DNA from: Leisingera sp. ANG59
GTDB taxonomy: Bacteria; Pseudomonadota; Alphaproteobacteria; Rhodobacterales; Rhodobacteraceae
Direction: 5' to 3'
NCBI RefSeq assembly: GCF_013317235.1
Contig: NZ_WLCM01000006.1
Location: forward strand, 128,343 to 192,342
Length of the DNA stretch: 64,000 nt
The notes below the pieces were generated by a model, which made no database searches, was not told where the DNA came from, and saw only the letters and a list, made by a program, of their open reading frames with translations. Positions 40,639 to 48,753 of this stretch are shown one piece after another (positions within the stretch are counted from its first letter, which is position 1; each line of letters begins with the position of its first letter). The translations under genes were made by a program, and so were the position numbers.

Positions 40639-41994
40639 CTAGGAAAAGTTGCCAAGCCACTCCTGCCAGACCTGTTTGGCGCGGTCGGTGTAGGCCTTGT
40701 AGCGGTCCTTGCGGCCGCGGCGGCCGCCCTTGAGGCCGTCCACCGGGCGGAACAGCCCGAAATTCACGTTCATCGGCTGGAACGTCTTGGCCTCGGCGCC
40801 GCCGGTGATGTGGTGGATCAGCGCGCCCATGGCGCTGTCCTGCGGCACTTCCGGCAAATCCCGTCCCAGGATCTCCACCGCGGCCAGGCGGCCCGCCAGC
40901 AGGCCCATTGCGGCGCTTTCCACATAGCCCTCAACCCCGGTGATCTGGCCGGCAAAGCGGATGTTGGGTTTCGACTTCAACCGCATCTGCGCATCCAGCA
41001 GGGTAGGCGAGTTGATGAAGGTGTTGCGGTGGATGCCGCCGAGCCGGGCAAAGCTGGCGTTCTCCAGCCCGGGGATCATCTTGAAGACTTCCGTCTGGGC
41101 GCCGTATTTCATCTTGGTCTGGAAACCGACGATGTTGAACAGCGTCCCCAGCGCGTTATCGCGGCGCAGCTGCACCACCGCATGGGCTTTGACCTCCGGC
41201 TGGTGCGGGTTGGTCAGCCCTACCGGCTTCATCGGCCCGTGGCGCAGGGTTTCGCGGCCGCGTTCGGCCATCACCTCGATCGGCAGGCAGCCGTCGAAAT
41301 AACCAGCGGTTTCGCCCTCGTGGAACTCGGTCTTGTCGGCGGCCAGCAGTGCGTCGATGAAGGCCTCGTACTGGTCCTTGTCCATCGGACAGTTGAGGTA
41401 GGCGGTGCGCTCCTCCTCTGTTTCGCCCTTGTCATAGCGCGACTGCATCCAGGCCTGCGACATGTCGATCGACTCGGCGTAGACAATCGGCGCGATGGCA
41501 TCAAAGAAGGCCAGCGCCTCGGCGCCGGTTTCCGCCTGGATCGCCTTGCCCAGCTCAGGCGAGGTCAGCGGGCCGGTGGCAAAGATCCAGTGGCCGTCCG
41601 CGGGCAGTTCGGTGATTTCTTCATAAGACACCGAGACATTCGGGTGCGCCTTCAGCTTGGCGGTCACCGTTTCGGCAAAGGGTTCGCGGTCCACGGCCAG
41701 GGCGCCGCCGGCGGGCAGGCGGTGTTCATCCGCAGTGGTCATGATCAAACCGTTTGCGGCGCGCATTTCCCAGTGCAGCAGGCCCACGGCGTTCTGCTCG
41801 TCATCATCCGAGCGGAAGGAGTTCGAACACACCATCTCGCCCAGGTTGCCGGTCTGGTGGGCAAAGGTTTCCACCTTGGGGCGCATCTCGTGGATCACCA
41901 CCTGAACGCCCATGTTTGCCGCCTGCCAGGCCGCTTCCGAGCCGGCCATGCCGCCGCCCACGATATGCAGTGTTTGTGCCGAATGATCTGTCAT
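40639..41994 (-). CDS. trmFO: Folate- and FAD-dependent tRNA m5U54 methyltransferase TrmFO
   Basis: 451 aa from ATG 41994 ([20 protein letters not shown]); a longer frame to 42168 lacks homology. FAD site [15 protein letters not shown] near 11-25, [11 protein letters not shown], and the CSNSFRSDD motif near 56 with the conserved Cys; another Cys is in [15 protein letters not shown] near 224. It uses methylene-THF to make ribothymidine at U54, replacing TrmA. Confidence 0.94.
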   Translation of the reverse strand: MTDHSAQTLHIVGGGMAGSEAAWQAANMGVQVVIHEMRPKVETFAHQTGNLGEMVCSNSFRSDDDEQNAVGLLHWEMRAANGLIMTTADEHRLPAGGALAVDREPFAETVTAKLKAHPNVSVSYEEITELPADGHWIFATGPLTSPELGKAIQAETGAEALAFFDAIAPIVYAESIDMSQAWMQSRYDKGETEEERTAYLNCPMDKDQYEAFIDALLAADKTEFHEGETAGYFDGCLPIEVMAERGRETLRHGPMKPVGLTNPHQPEVKAHAVVQLRRDNALGTLFNIVGFQTKMKYGAQTEVFKMIPGLENASFARLGGIHRNTFINSPTLLDAQMRLKSKPNIRFAGQITGVEGYVESAAMGLLAGRLAAVEILGRDLPEVPQDSAMGALIHHITGGAEAKTFQPMNVNFGLFRPVDGLKGGRRGRKDRYKAYTDRAKQVWQEWLGNFS

Positions 41995-42318
41995 GCCCGC
42001 CACATAGGGCAGGGGGCGGGCGCGTGCAACAGGCTTGGGTGTTGCGCAGGCGGATGGCCTGGTGCGGTCTGTCTGTGCCGGTTGGGGAAATTTGGGGCCG
42101 CCGCTGCGGGTATGGATCACCGGGGTGAGAGAACCGGTTGGAGGGACCCTTCCGCAGCAGCAGCCCAAATTGTGCGGGCCGGTGATTGCTCAGCGGCCGT
42201 GCCCAATCTTTGCCATCTTTCCGCCCGAATTGAAAGGCGGTCATTTGGCCTATTACGGAAACATTACGTTCCCAATGGTAAACAAAGACTAAAGCTTTCC
42301 GTAAATTTTCGGAAAATT
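41995..42318. other. Gap between trmFO and the crotonase gene
   Basis: 324 bases. The trmFO promoter should lie in the left part. At 42296-42315 a weak hairpin (TTTCCG / CGGAAA) abuts the stop of the crotonase gene and may be its terminator. No credible gene is seen. Confidence 0.5.
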
Positions 42319-43104
42319 TCACTCCTGCCAGTCGGGCGGGCGTTTCTCGATAAATGCGGCCATGCCTTCGATGGTGTCGCGGTACATCAGGTTCTCGACG
42401 ATCACCCCGCTGGTATAGGCATAGGCCTGGTCCAGCGGCATTTGCAGCTGCTCGTAAAACGCCTGCTTGCCAATCTTCACCGCCGCGCTGAGCTTGGCGG
42501 CAATGGTTTCGGCCAGCCTGGTGGTTTCCGTCTCCAGCTCCTCCAGCGGCACAGCGCGGTTGGCCAGGCCCAGTTCGACGGCGCGGGCAGCGTCGATGAA
42601 TTCGCCGGTGGTCAGCAGCTCAAACGCCTGCTTGCGCGGGAAATTGCGCGACAGGGCCACCATCGGGGTGGAGCAGAACAGGCCGATGTTGACGCCGTTG
42701 ACACCGAATCTGGTGCCTTCAGCCGCCACCGCCAGATCGCAGGAGGCAACCAGCTGGCAGCCCGCCGCGGTGGCTATGCCGTGGACCTGGGCGATCACTG
42801 GCTGCGGCAGGGACTGCAGCCCCGTCATCACGCTAGTGCAGCGTGCAAACAGGTCCTGGAAATACGCCTTGCCGCCGTCCTCTGACGCGCGGCCCGCGGT
42901 CATCTGCTTGATGTCATGGCCGGCGCAGAATCCTTTGCCGGTGCCGGACAGAATCACTGCCTTGATGCGGCTGTCCTCGCGCAAGGCATCGATCTGCTCC
43001 TGAAGTGCTGCCAGCATCTCGTCCGACAGCGCGTTCAGCTTTTCCGGCGTGTTCATGGTGAGCCGGGCAATTGCGCCCGTGTCGTGACGTTCCAGAATTG
43101 CCAT
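42319..43104 (-). CDS. Crotonase-fold protein, ECHDC3-like
   Basis: 261 aa. Crotonase fold with NTPEKLNALSDEML near 20-33, the oxyanion site KGFCAGHDIKQM near 62-73, and HGIATAAGCQLVASCDLAV near 118-136. Two usual catalytic glutamates of enoyl-CoA hydratase appear changed: GCEL is GCQL here, and the second (FGxPE) position reads FGVNG. Thus hydratase activity is doubtful, and an acyl-CoA hydrolase, isomerase or other role is possible. Divergent from the PaaI thioesterase gene, itself a possible CoA-related partner. Confidence 0.8.
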   Translation of the reverse strand: MAILERHDTGAIARLTMNTPEKLNALSDEMLAALQEQIDALREDSRIKAVILSGTGKGFCAGHDIKQMTAGRASEDGGKAYFQDLFARCTSVMTGLQSLPQPVIAQVHGIATAAGCQLVASCDLAVAAEGTRFGVNGVNIGLFCSTPMVALSRNFPRKQAFELLTTGEFIDAARAVELGLANRAVPLEELETETTRLAETIAAKLSAAVKIGKQAFYEQLQMPLDQAYAYTSGVIVENLMYRDTIEGMAAFIEKRPPDWQE

Positions 43105-43162
43105 CTTGCCCTCCGTGCAAATCCGGGGGCAACTCTAGGCGGGGCAAACGGAAAGGGAAAGC

Positions 43163-43585
43163 ATGGCGCTGGCATTTGATGTCGCAGGTCTGACGGAGTA
43201 CCTGCATGAGATTTTTCCGCAGGTGCGGGATGACTTTGCCATCGACGCGATGGAGGAAAACCATCTCAGGATGCGGCTGTTGACGGCGGAGCGGCACCTG
43301 CGCCCCGGCGGCACGGTGTCCGGCCCGTCAATGTTCGCGCTGGCCGATTGCGCGGTCTACGCGCTGATACTGGCGCATCTGGGGCAGGAGGCGCTGGCCG
43401 TGACCACAAACTGCTCGCTCGATTTCATGCGCAAGCCTGCGGCTGGGGCAGACCTGATCGGCGAGGCGCGGCTGCTGAAGCTGGGCCGGGTTCTGGCGGT
43501 GGCGGATGTGCTGATCTATTCCGAAGGCATGGCAGAGCCGGTGGCCCGCGCCTCGATGACCTATTCGATCCCGCCCAAGCGTTAA
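43163..43585 (+). CDS. PaaI-family acyl-CoA thioesterase
   Basis: 140 aa. Hotdog fold: ENHLRMRLLTAERHLRPGGTVSGPSMFALADCAVYA is the conserved core near 33-68, followed by CSLDFMRKPAAGADLIGEARLL. It should hydrolyse a small acyl-CoA. Its TAA shares bases with the stop of the convergent psd gene (overlap 43582-43585). Divergent from the crotonase-like gene. Confidence 0.85.
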   Translation: MALAFDVAGLTEYLHEIFPQVRDDFAIDAMEENHLRMRLLTAERHLRPGGTVSGPSMFALADCAVYALILAHLGQEALAVTTNCSLDFMRKPAAGADLIGEARLLKLGRVLAVADVLIYSEGMAEPVARASMTYSIPPKR

Positions 43586-44472
43586 AGCGCAGTGGCGAAA
43601 GGCTGGCCGACCTTGACCAGTGTTTCGCGGCCCTTGGCGCTGTTTGCCGCCAGATCATCGGCGAACCGCACCTTGCCCGGCTCGAACACCACTACCACGG
43701 TGGAGCCGCCGAACTTGAAGTAGCCCTTTTCGTCCATCTTCTGCACCGCGCCCGAGGTGCGGGTATTGATGATAGAGCCGACCCCGAAGGCGCCGACCTC
43801 GACGAAGCAGTAGCTGCCCAGGTTCTCGGTTTCGATCAGGGTCCAGGTCCGCTTGTTCTCGCCGAACACATCCGGCCCCGCGCCAAGCGCTATCGGGTTG
43901 ACCGAATGCAGCGCGCCGGGAATGTCCTGTGCTGCGGTGATGCGGCCCGCGGCAGGGAAGTGGTAGCGGTGGTAGTCCGCCGGGCACAGCCGCACGATCG
44001 CCAGCGCGCCGCCGATGAACCGCTCGGCAATGCCGGGCAGCATGGTGCGGACCGACATCGGATAGCCCTTGACCGGCACAAACACGTCCTCCGCCAGTTC
44101 CGGGAACACCAGAACCCGGCCATCGGCGGGCGATACAATGTCTTTCGGGGCCGCGCTGAAGGGGCGAGCCTCCGGTTTCAGGTGGCGCACGAAGAAGTCG
44201 TTGAAACAGCCGTAGCTTTCGGCAGGCGCGGTGGCCTCATCCATGTCGATCGAAAGCTCGTCGATCACTGCGCGGATCTTGCCCCGGGAAAACCGCGAGT
44301 CGAACCAGGCGCCCATCAGGCGGCTGATCAGGGAGGAGTGGAACAGCAGCTTCTCGATGGGCCGCGCGCTGGCGTTCTGATAGGCCCAGCGGATCCATTT
44401 CTCGCCCAGCACCGCCTCTTCAAAGGTCTCACCGGTCTCGCGGTCAACAACAAGAATGGGGTCGCGCTGCAT
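43582..44472 (-). CDS. psd: Phosphatidylserine decarboxylase
   Basis: 296 aa from ATG 44472 (MQRDPILVVDRETGE); the longer frame to 44646 crosses a terminator at 44591-44616 and is rejected. Full-size PSD of the type with a long N-terminus (FNDFFVRHLKPEARPF near 115-130, DIVSPADGRVLVF near 138-150, and CPADYHRYHFPAAG near 188-200). The self-cleavage site is GGST within YFKFGGSTVVVVFEPG near 260-275, replacing LGST; Ser becomes the pyruvoyl group. It makes phosphatidylethanolamine. No pssA neighbour is seen. Confidence 0.92.
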   Translation of the reverse strand: MQRDPILVVDRETGETFEEAVLGEKWIRWAYQNASARPIEKLLFHSSLISRLMGAWFDSRFSRGKIRAVIDELSIDMDEATAPAESYGCFNDFFVRHLKPEARPFSAAPKDIVSPADGRVLVFPELAEDVFVPVKGYPMSVRTMLPGIAERFIGGALAIVRLCPADYHRYHFPAAGRITAAQDIPGALHSVNPIALGAGPDVFGENKRTWTLIETENLGSYCFVEVGAFGVGSIINTRTSGAVQKMDEKGYFKFGGSTVVVVFEPGKVRFADDLAANSAKGRETLVKVGQPFATAL

Positions 44473-44590
44473 CAAATCTGCCAAATCAGGTTTCGTCCCG
44501 CTGCGCCTAGCAAGAAGCAGGGCGCGGGCCAAGAGCGGATTTCCAGCACCGCGGTTGCGCGGCTTCAGATCCTGCAGGCGGCGGCGAAAC

Positions 44591-44616
44591 AAAAAAGGCC
44601 GGGGCATGCCCCGGCC
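44591..44616 (-). terminator. Terminator of the DUF1127 gene
   Basis: Perfect palindrome GGCCGGGG-CATG-CCCCGGCC at 44597-44616 with a six-T run on the minus strand (44591-44596), just beyond the DUF1127 stop. Confidence 0.9.
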
Positions 44617-44642
44617 GTCAGGTTGTTCCTTTGCCCAGGGGA

Positions 44643-44876
44643 TCACGGGCGCCAGAACGGAAGAGTGGCTTCATAATGGGCGTCCTCTCGGCTCAGCCCG
44701 ATGTCCTTCAGCTGCGTCTCGCTCAGGTGTTTCAAATGGGTTCGGGTGCGATGGCGCAGGCTCCACTTGGTCACCAGCACGGCAAAGGAAACGGCCCACT
44801 GCGCCAGCACCGGCAAGGCCGGGCGGCTGTTCAGGTAGGACATGTGCGATTGTGCCATTTGCGTATGCTGTGCCAT
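44643..44876 (-). CDS. DUF1127 small basic protein
   Basis: 77 aa. The C-terminal DUF1127 motif is THLKHLSETQLKDIGLSRED near 48-67. A hydrophobic stretch (LPVLAQWAVSFAVLV) precedes it near 21-36. A GGAAG site lies upstream of ATG 44876. Small DUF1127 proteins in alphaproteobacteria affect RNA turnover or phosphate and carbon metabolism, usually in response to stress. It is divergent from the MocR gene, sharing a regulatory gap with TACAA repeats, so it may be its target. Confidence 0.85.
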   Translation of the reverse strand: MAQHTQMAQSHMSYLNSRPALPVLAQWAVSFAVLVTKWSLRHRTRTHLKHLSETQLKDIGLSREDAHYEATLPFWRP

Positions 44877-44892
44877 GGGAGGCTTCCTTCGT

Positions 44893-45045
44893 ATTGTGTT
44901 GATACAATCCTGTTGATTTGTCGTGATGTTTTGATACAAAGGGGGTGCAACATTGTCCAAGGATGGATTGTAATGGGTACAATTTGGCCGCAAGCCCTGG
45001 GTGAGACAAAAGGTCCCAAGTACAAAAAGGTCGCAGATACAATCC
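44893..45045 (+). promoter_or_regulatory. TACAA repeat cluster between DUF1127 gene and MocR gene
   Basis: ATTGT-N6-ACAAT at 44893-44908, GATACAA at 44933-44939, ATTGT-N7-ACAAT at 44966-44982 across the MocR start, and GATACAATCC twice (44901-44910 and 45036-45045). Another GGTACAA falls near 45078. The inverted and direct copies are the expected style for a MocR dimer that controls its own promoter and the divergent gene. Confidence 0.6.
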
Positions 45046-46376
45046 GATCTGCTGTTGAATTGGGTAGCTTGAAAATTGGTACAAAGCTGCCGCCGGTGCG
45101 TGATCTCGCGTATCAGTTGAGCATCACACCCGGCACTGTCGCCCGCGCTTACAGCATTCTGACCGATGAGGGCGTGCTGGAGGCTGAAGTCGGGCGCGGC
45201 ACTTTCGTAGCCGAAAAGAAGAAGCCGGTGCCCGATGACGTATGGTCGCGGGAACTGCATCTGCTGGAGGCGCGCGATCCCGGCCATGTCAGCCTGTTCA
45301 GCCCGCGGATTGCCGACATGGGGCAGGTGGCTGCGGTGCGCGAGGCGCTGCACAAGGTAGCCGAGGGTCAGGCGCGGAATTTCCTGAACTACCCGACCCG
45401 TGATGCATATAAGCCGGTACGCCAGGCCGCTGCGGATTGGATTGCCAAGGCGCCGGTTGGCCCGGTCAGCGAACGGGACGTGGTCCTGACCCATGGCGGT
45501 CAGAATGGAATCATGGTGGTTCTCCAGGCCATCCTGCAAGGCCAGCAGCCGGTGATCATGGTGGAGGACCTGACCTATGCCGGCTTCCGCCGCGCGGCGG
45601 AGCTGCTCAGGGCGCAGGTGGTTGAGGTCGCCATGGATGAACACGGCCTCCGCCCGGATGCGATGGAGCTGGCAATCCGCAAGTCCGGCGCCTCTGTCAT
45701 CTGCACCAGTCCGGAGGTCCATAATCCCACCGGGCTGTTCACCCCGCTGGAACGGCGCAAGGAGATTGTCCGCATCGCCCGCCGCCACGGGGTGCAGATT
45801 GTCGAGGACGACTGCTACCGCCTCGGCGAGTCACGCGCCCCCAGCTACCGTTCTCTGGCGCCGGAGCTGGCCTGGCATGTCTCCTCGATCTCCAAGATCC
45901 TGACGCCGGCCCTGCGCGTCGGTTTTGCCCTTGCTCCGGAGGGGCGGGCGGCAGACCTGCGGCGGGTGGCGGAATACGGCTATTTCGGTCTGGCGCAGCC
46001 GCTGGCGGAACTGGTGCGGATCCTGCTGACCGATCCGCGCCTGCCGGGTCTGGTGAAGGCGGTGCACAACGAAATGGCCCGCTACGTGCGGGTGGCGGTC
46101 AATGCGCTTGGCGGCTTCGACCTGACCTGGAACCCTGAGGTGCCGTTCCTATGGCTGAAACTGCCGTCCGGCTGGCGCGCCGCCGCCTTTACCCGCGCGG
46201 CGGAGGCCAACGGGGTGCAGATCCGCTCGGCAGATGAGTTCGCTCTGCGCGACGGTCGCGCACCCCATGCGGTGCGCATTGCCATCAACGCGCATGTGCC
46301 GCTGAAACAGTTTGAGGAGGCTATGCTGCGCCTGCGCGCCCTGCTGGACAACCCGCCGGAGCAGATCAGCGTGTGA
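44973..46376 (+). CDS. MocR-type GntR/aminotransferase regulator
   Basis: 467 aa from ATG 44973 with AAGGATGG upstream. Winged helix of GntR type about 12-85 (YKKVADTIRSAVELGSLKIGTKLPPVRDLA, ITPGTVARAYSILTDEGVLEAE). Then a class I aminotransferase domain (about 115-460): THGGQNGIMVVLQAIL, TSPEVHNPTG, VEDDCYRLGE and the PLP Lys in SSISKILTPALRVGF near 310. Such regulators bind PLP with an amino acid or amine effector. Its promoter gap is packed with TACAA motifs. Confidence 0.9.
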   Translation: MGTIWPQALGETKGPKYKKVADTIRSAVELGSLKIGTKLPPVRDLAYQLSITPGTVARAYSILTDEGVLEAEVGRGTFVAEKKKPVPDDVWSRELHLLEARDPGHVSLFSPRIADMGQVAAVREALHKVAEGQARNFLNYPTRDAYKPVRQAAADWIAKAPVGPVSERDVVLTHGGQNGIMVVLQAILQGQQPVIMVEDLTYAGFRRAAELLRAQVVEVAMDEHGLRPDAMELAIRKSGASVICTSPEVHNPTGLFTPLERRKEIVRIARRHGVQIVEDDCYRLGESRAPSYRSLAPELAWHVSSISKILTPALRVGFALAPEGRAADLRRVAEYGYFGLAQPLAELVRILLTDPRLPGLVKAVHNEMARYVRVAVNALGGFDLTWNPEVPFLWLKLPSGWRAAAFTRAAEANGVQIRSADEFALRDGRAPHAVRIAINAHVPLKQFEEAMLRLRALLDNPPEQISV

Positions 46377-46384
46377 TTTTGTGG

Positions 46385-46406
46385 GGTATTACTATACCTA
46401 TTTTTT
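46385..46406 (+). terminator. Weak terminator after the MocR gene
   Basis: GGTAT / ATACC 5-bp stem with a 4-base loop, then TATTTTTT. Short stem, so moderate confidence. Confidence 0.5.
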
Positions 46407-46452
46407 AACTTATTGATTTATATTGGTTTATTCTTGTTTGCTGGTGTTGACT

Positions 46453-46477
46453 GGGGTTTGGGAAGCCCGTAAACCCC
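46453..46477 (+). promoter_or_regulatory. Hairpin in the rplM leader
   Basis: GGGGTTT (46453-46459) pairs with AAACCCC (46471-46477); inside, GGG-AAG-CCC continues the stem. It lies 66 bases before the rplM start, downstream of an unusually AT-rich promoter stretch (46377-46440). It could be an L13 or S9 autoregulatory leader, but no known consensus was matched. Confidence 0.45.
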
Positions 46478-46542
46478 GACCATCGAATTCAGGCCGAAGA
46501 CCTATGGGATTCTGCCTTCACGACAAACAGGATTGACCTGCC

Positions 46543-47001
46543 ATGAAAACCTTCTCTGCTACTCCGGCAGATATCGAGAAGAAGTGGATCCTGATCGACG
46601 CCGAGGGCGTTGTTCTGGGCCGTCTTGCCTCGATCGTTGCCATGCGCCTGCGTGGCAAGCACAAAGCGTCCTTCACTCCGCATATGGACATGGGCGACAA
46701 CGTCATCATCATCAACGCCGACAAGGTGCAGATGACCGGCAAGAAGCGCGACGAGCACTTCTACTGGCACACCGGCCACCCGGGCGGCATCAAGTCGCGC
46801 ACCAAGCAGGAAATCCTGGAAGGTGCACATCCGGAGCGCGTCGTGTTCCAGGCTGTCAAGCGCATGCTGCCGGGCAACCGCCTGTCGCGCCAGCAGATGA
46901 CCAACCTGCGTATCTATGCCGGTGCCGAGCACCCGCATGAAGCCCAGGCACCTGAAGTTCTGGACGTCAAATCCATGAACAAGAAAAACACCCGGAGCTG
47001 A
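46543..47001 (+). CDS. rplM: Ribosomal protein L13
   Basis: 152 aa. Starts [30 protein letters not shown]; the central [22 protein letters not shown] near 46-67 and PGGIKSRT near 79-86 are standard L13. Early 50S assembly protein. Five bases before rpsI, conserved pair in bacteria. The AT-rich stretch upstream probably holds a strong promoter. Confidence 0.97.
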   Translation: MKTFSATPADIEKKWILIDAEGVVLGRLASIVAMRLRGKHKASFTPHMDMGDNVIIINADKVQMTGKKRDEHFYWHTGHPGGIKSRTKQEILEGAHPERVVFQAVKRMLPGNRLSRQQMTNLRIYAGAEHPHEAQAPEVLDVKSMNKKNTRS

Positions 47002-47006
47002 TACCG

Positions 47007-47492
47007 ATGGCTGATCAGATCAACACTCTTGAAGAGCTCGCAGCTGCAACCGGTGCGGAAGCAGTGGCTGAAGAAACCATCGCGCGTGAGCCGGTTCGTG
47101 ACGAACTGGGCCGCTCCTATGCCACCGGCAAGCGTAAGGACGCTGTTGCCCGCGTCTGGATCAAGCCGGGCTCCGGCAAGGTCGAAGTGAACGGCAAGGA
47201 AATCAACAAGTACTTCGCCCGTCCGGTGCTGCAGATGATCCTGCGCCAGCCGTTCACGGTTGCCGGCGTTGAAGACCAGTTCGACGTCTACGCCACCGTC
47301 AAGGGCGGCGGCCTGTCCGGTCAGGCCGGTGCGGTCAAGCACGGCATCTCCAAAGCTCTGCAGCTGTACGATCCGTCGCTGCGCGGCGCGCTGAAAGCGG
47401 CCGGCTTCCTGACCCGCGACAGCCGCGTTGTGGAACGTAAGAAATACGGCAAGGCCAAAGCCCGCCGTTCGTTCCAGTTCTCCAAGCGTTAA
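47007..47492 (+). CDS. rpsI: Ribosomal protein S9
   Basis: 161 aa; an acidic Ala/Glu N-terminal extension (about 1-30) precedes the core, a length common in alphaproteobacteria. S9 core: [27 protein letters not shown] near 38-64, and the terminal [16 protein letters not shown], whose C-terminal Lys-Arg reaches the ribosomal P site. Paired with rplM, followed by a terminator. Confidence 0.97.
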   Translation: MADQINTLEELAAATGAEAVAEETIAREPVRDELGRSYATGKRKDAVARVWIKPGSGKVEVNGKEINKYFARPVLQMILRQPFTVAGVEDQFDVYATVKGGGLSGQAGAVKHGISKALQLYDPSLRGALKAAGFLTRDSRVVERKKYGKAKARRSFQFSKR

Positions 47493-47515
47493 GCTGGGAC
47501 CATATGGTTTTGGAA

Positions 47516-47541
47516 GGGCTCGCCTCTGGCGGGCCCTTTCT
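47516..47541 (+). terminator. rplM-rpsI terminator
   Basis: GGGCTCGCC / GGCGGGCCC stem (one T-G pair) with a 3-base loop and T-rich TTTCTGTTTTT, 23 bases past the rpsI stop. Confidence 0.85.
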
Positions 47542-47646
47542 GTTTTTGCCTTCGCGGCTTTCGGGAAATCTTTCAGGCTTCTTTTAGAAAGTTTTTCTAG
47601 GCTGGCCCCGAATTTCTGGAATGGGCAACGGAAGGCAGGAAAAACA

Positions 47647-48258
47647 ATGGCATCACCGGAACTCTTCAAGACTGCCCCGATCGGCAACGGCAAGCTGGAC
47701 ATCGGCCGGTTTACCCATGGCTATGAAGACATGGAGATTGAGGGGCAGGGCGGCGGTGCAAATGTGGCGATTGGCTCCTTCTGCTCAATCAGCCGGGGCG
47801 TGCGGGTGATGCTGGATCAGTCCCCGACGCTGGACCGGATCACGGCCTTCCCCTTTGGCGAAGTCTTTACGGAGCATCTGGGCGGTGCTGAAACACATGC
47901 GCCGCAGCAGTGCGGACGGGATGTGGTGATCGGCAACGATGTCTGGATCGGTGCCAACGCAACCCTGCTTGGCGGGGTGACAATCGGCGACGGCGCCGTC
48001 ATCAGCCCCAATGCCACCGTGACCGGCGATGTGGGGGCATATGAGGTCTGGGCCGGCAACCCGGCGCAGCTTGTGCGCAAGCGCTTTGACGACGCGGTTT
48101 GCAAAAATCTGCAGGCGCTGCGCTGGTGGGATCTGCCGCTTCCGCTGATCCAGGAAATGGCACCGCTGCTGTCCGCACAGCCCACGCTGGACCTGATCGA
48201 GGGTTTGCAATGCATTGTCAGCGATCTGGTGACCTTCTCTGATGAAAGCGCGGCCTGA
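47647..48258 (+). CDS. CatB-related xenobiotic-type O-acetyltransferase
   Basis: 203 aa from ATG 47647. Left-handed hexapeptide repeats (IGSFCSISRGVRVML, then VVIGNDVWIGANATLLGGVTIGDGAVISPNATVTGDV near 98-130) and the GNPAQLVRKRF end, as in the XAT/CatB family. The ETHAPQ region near 85 has the likely catalytic His. Members acetylate chloramphenicol or streptogramins, but most chromosomal ones have other substrates. It is a single gene after rpsI. Confidence 0.85.
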   Translation: MASPELFKTAPIGNGKLDIGRFTHGYEDMEIEGQGGGANVAIGSFCSISRGVRVMLDQSPTLDRITAFPFGEVFTEHLGGAETHAPQQCGRDVVIGNDVWIGANATLLGGVTIGDGAVISPNATVTGDVGAYEVWAGNPAQLVRKRFDDAVCKNLQALRWWDLPLPLIQEMAPLLSAQPTLDLIEGLQCIVSDLVTFSDESAA

Positions 48259-48384
48259 CCGCGGAGGGCCATGAAGCTCCACCGTTATACCGGCTGATTT
48301 CCGGCCGGGCGGCCCCCGGGCGTTAACTTTTTTACAAAATTGGCGTAACATGGGCAGACCGCTTCCTGTTGGGGGACAGCTGCC

Positions 48385-48753
48385 ATGCCGCAAACGATCT
48401 ACGAGAAATACGGCGGGTTCAGTGCCATCAGCCGGGTTGTGATGACCTTCTACGAGTTGGCACTGGATTCTGATCAGATCGGCGATTACTTCGCCGATGT
48501 GGACATGGCGCGGCTCATTGACCACCAGACCAAGTTCATTTCCTCGCTCCTGGGCGGCCCGGCCTCCTTCAGCGACGAGCGTCTGGAAGCGGTGCACAAG
48601 GCCTTGGGCATAACCCATGAAGATTTCGACGAAATGGGCGCGCTACTGAAAGAAGCGCTGGCACGGCATGGTCTGTCAGAGCCGGACATCCGCACCACCC
48701 TTCACGCCATTGAAAGCAAACGCAATATCATCGTCACCCGGGAAGCGGCATGA
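48385..48753 (+). CDS. Group I truncated haemoglobin
   Basis: 122 aa. Two-on-two globin: YEKYGGFSAISRVVMTFYELAL near 6-27 includes the B10 Tyr position, QTKFISSLLGG is helix E/CD region, and the proximal His F8 is in RLEAVHKALGITHEDF near 70-78. Binds O2 or NO at haem. It overlaps the cyclase gene by 4 bases (ATGA), so the two are co-translated. Confidence 0.9.
   Translation: MPQTIYEKYGGFSAISRVVMTFYELALDSDQIGDYFADVDMARLIDHQTKFISSLLGGPASFSDERLEAVHKALGITHEDFDEMGALLKEALARHGLSEPDIRTTLHAIESKRNIIVTREAA

Noticed and set aside
42296..42315. Hairpin as riboswitch
   Set aside because: Only 6-bp arms; it abuts the stop of the crotonase gene and is at most a weak terminator.
40132..42885. 917-codon plus-strand open frame
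   Set aside because: It runs antisense through the methyltransferase, trmFO and crotonase genes; low-complexity His/Arg/Gln-rich product. A shadow of GC-rich codon use.
43348..44676. 442-codon plus-strand open frame
   Set aside because: Overlaps PaaI and lies antisense to psd; product has no recognisable motif.
48321..48345. TTAAC near the globin gene as a CtrA box
   Set aside because: Second half-site absent at seven-base spacing.
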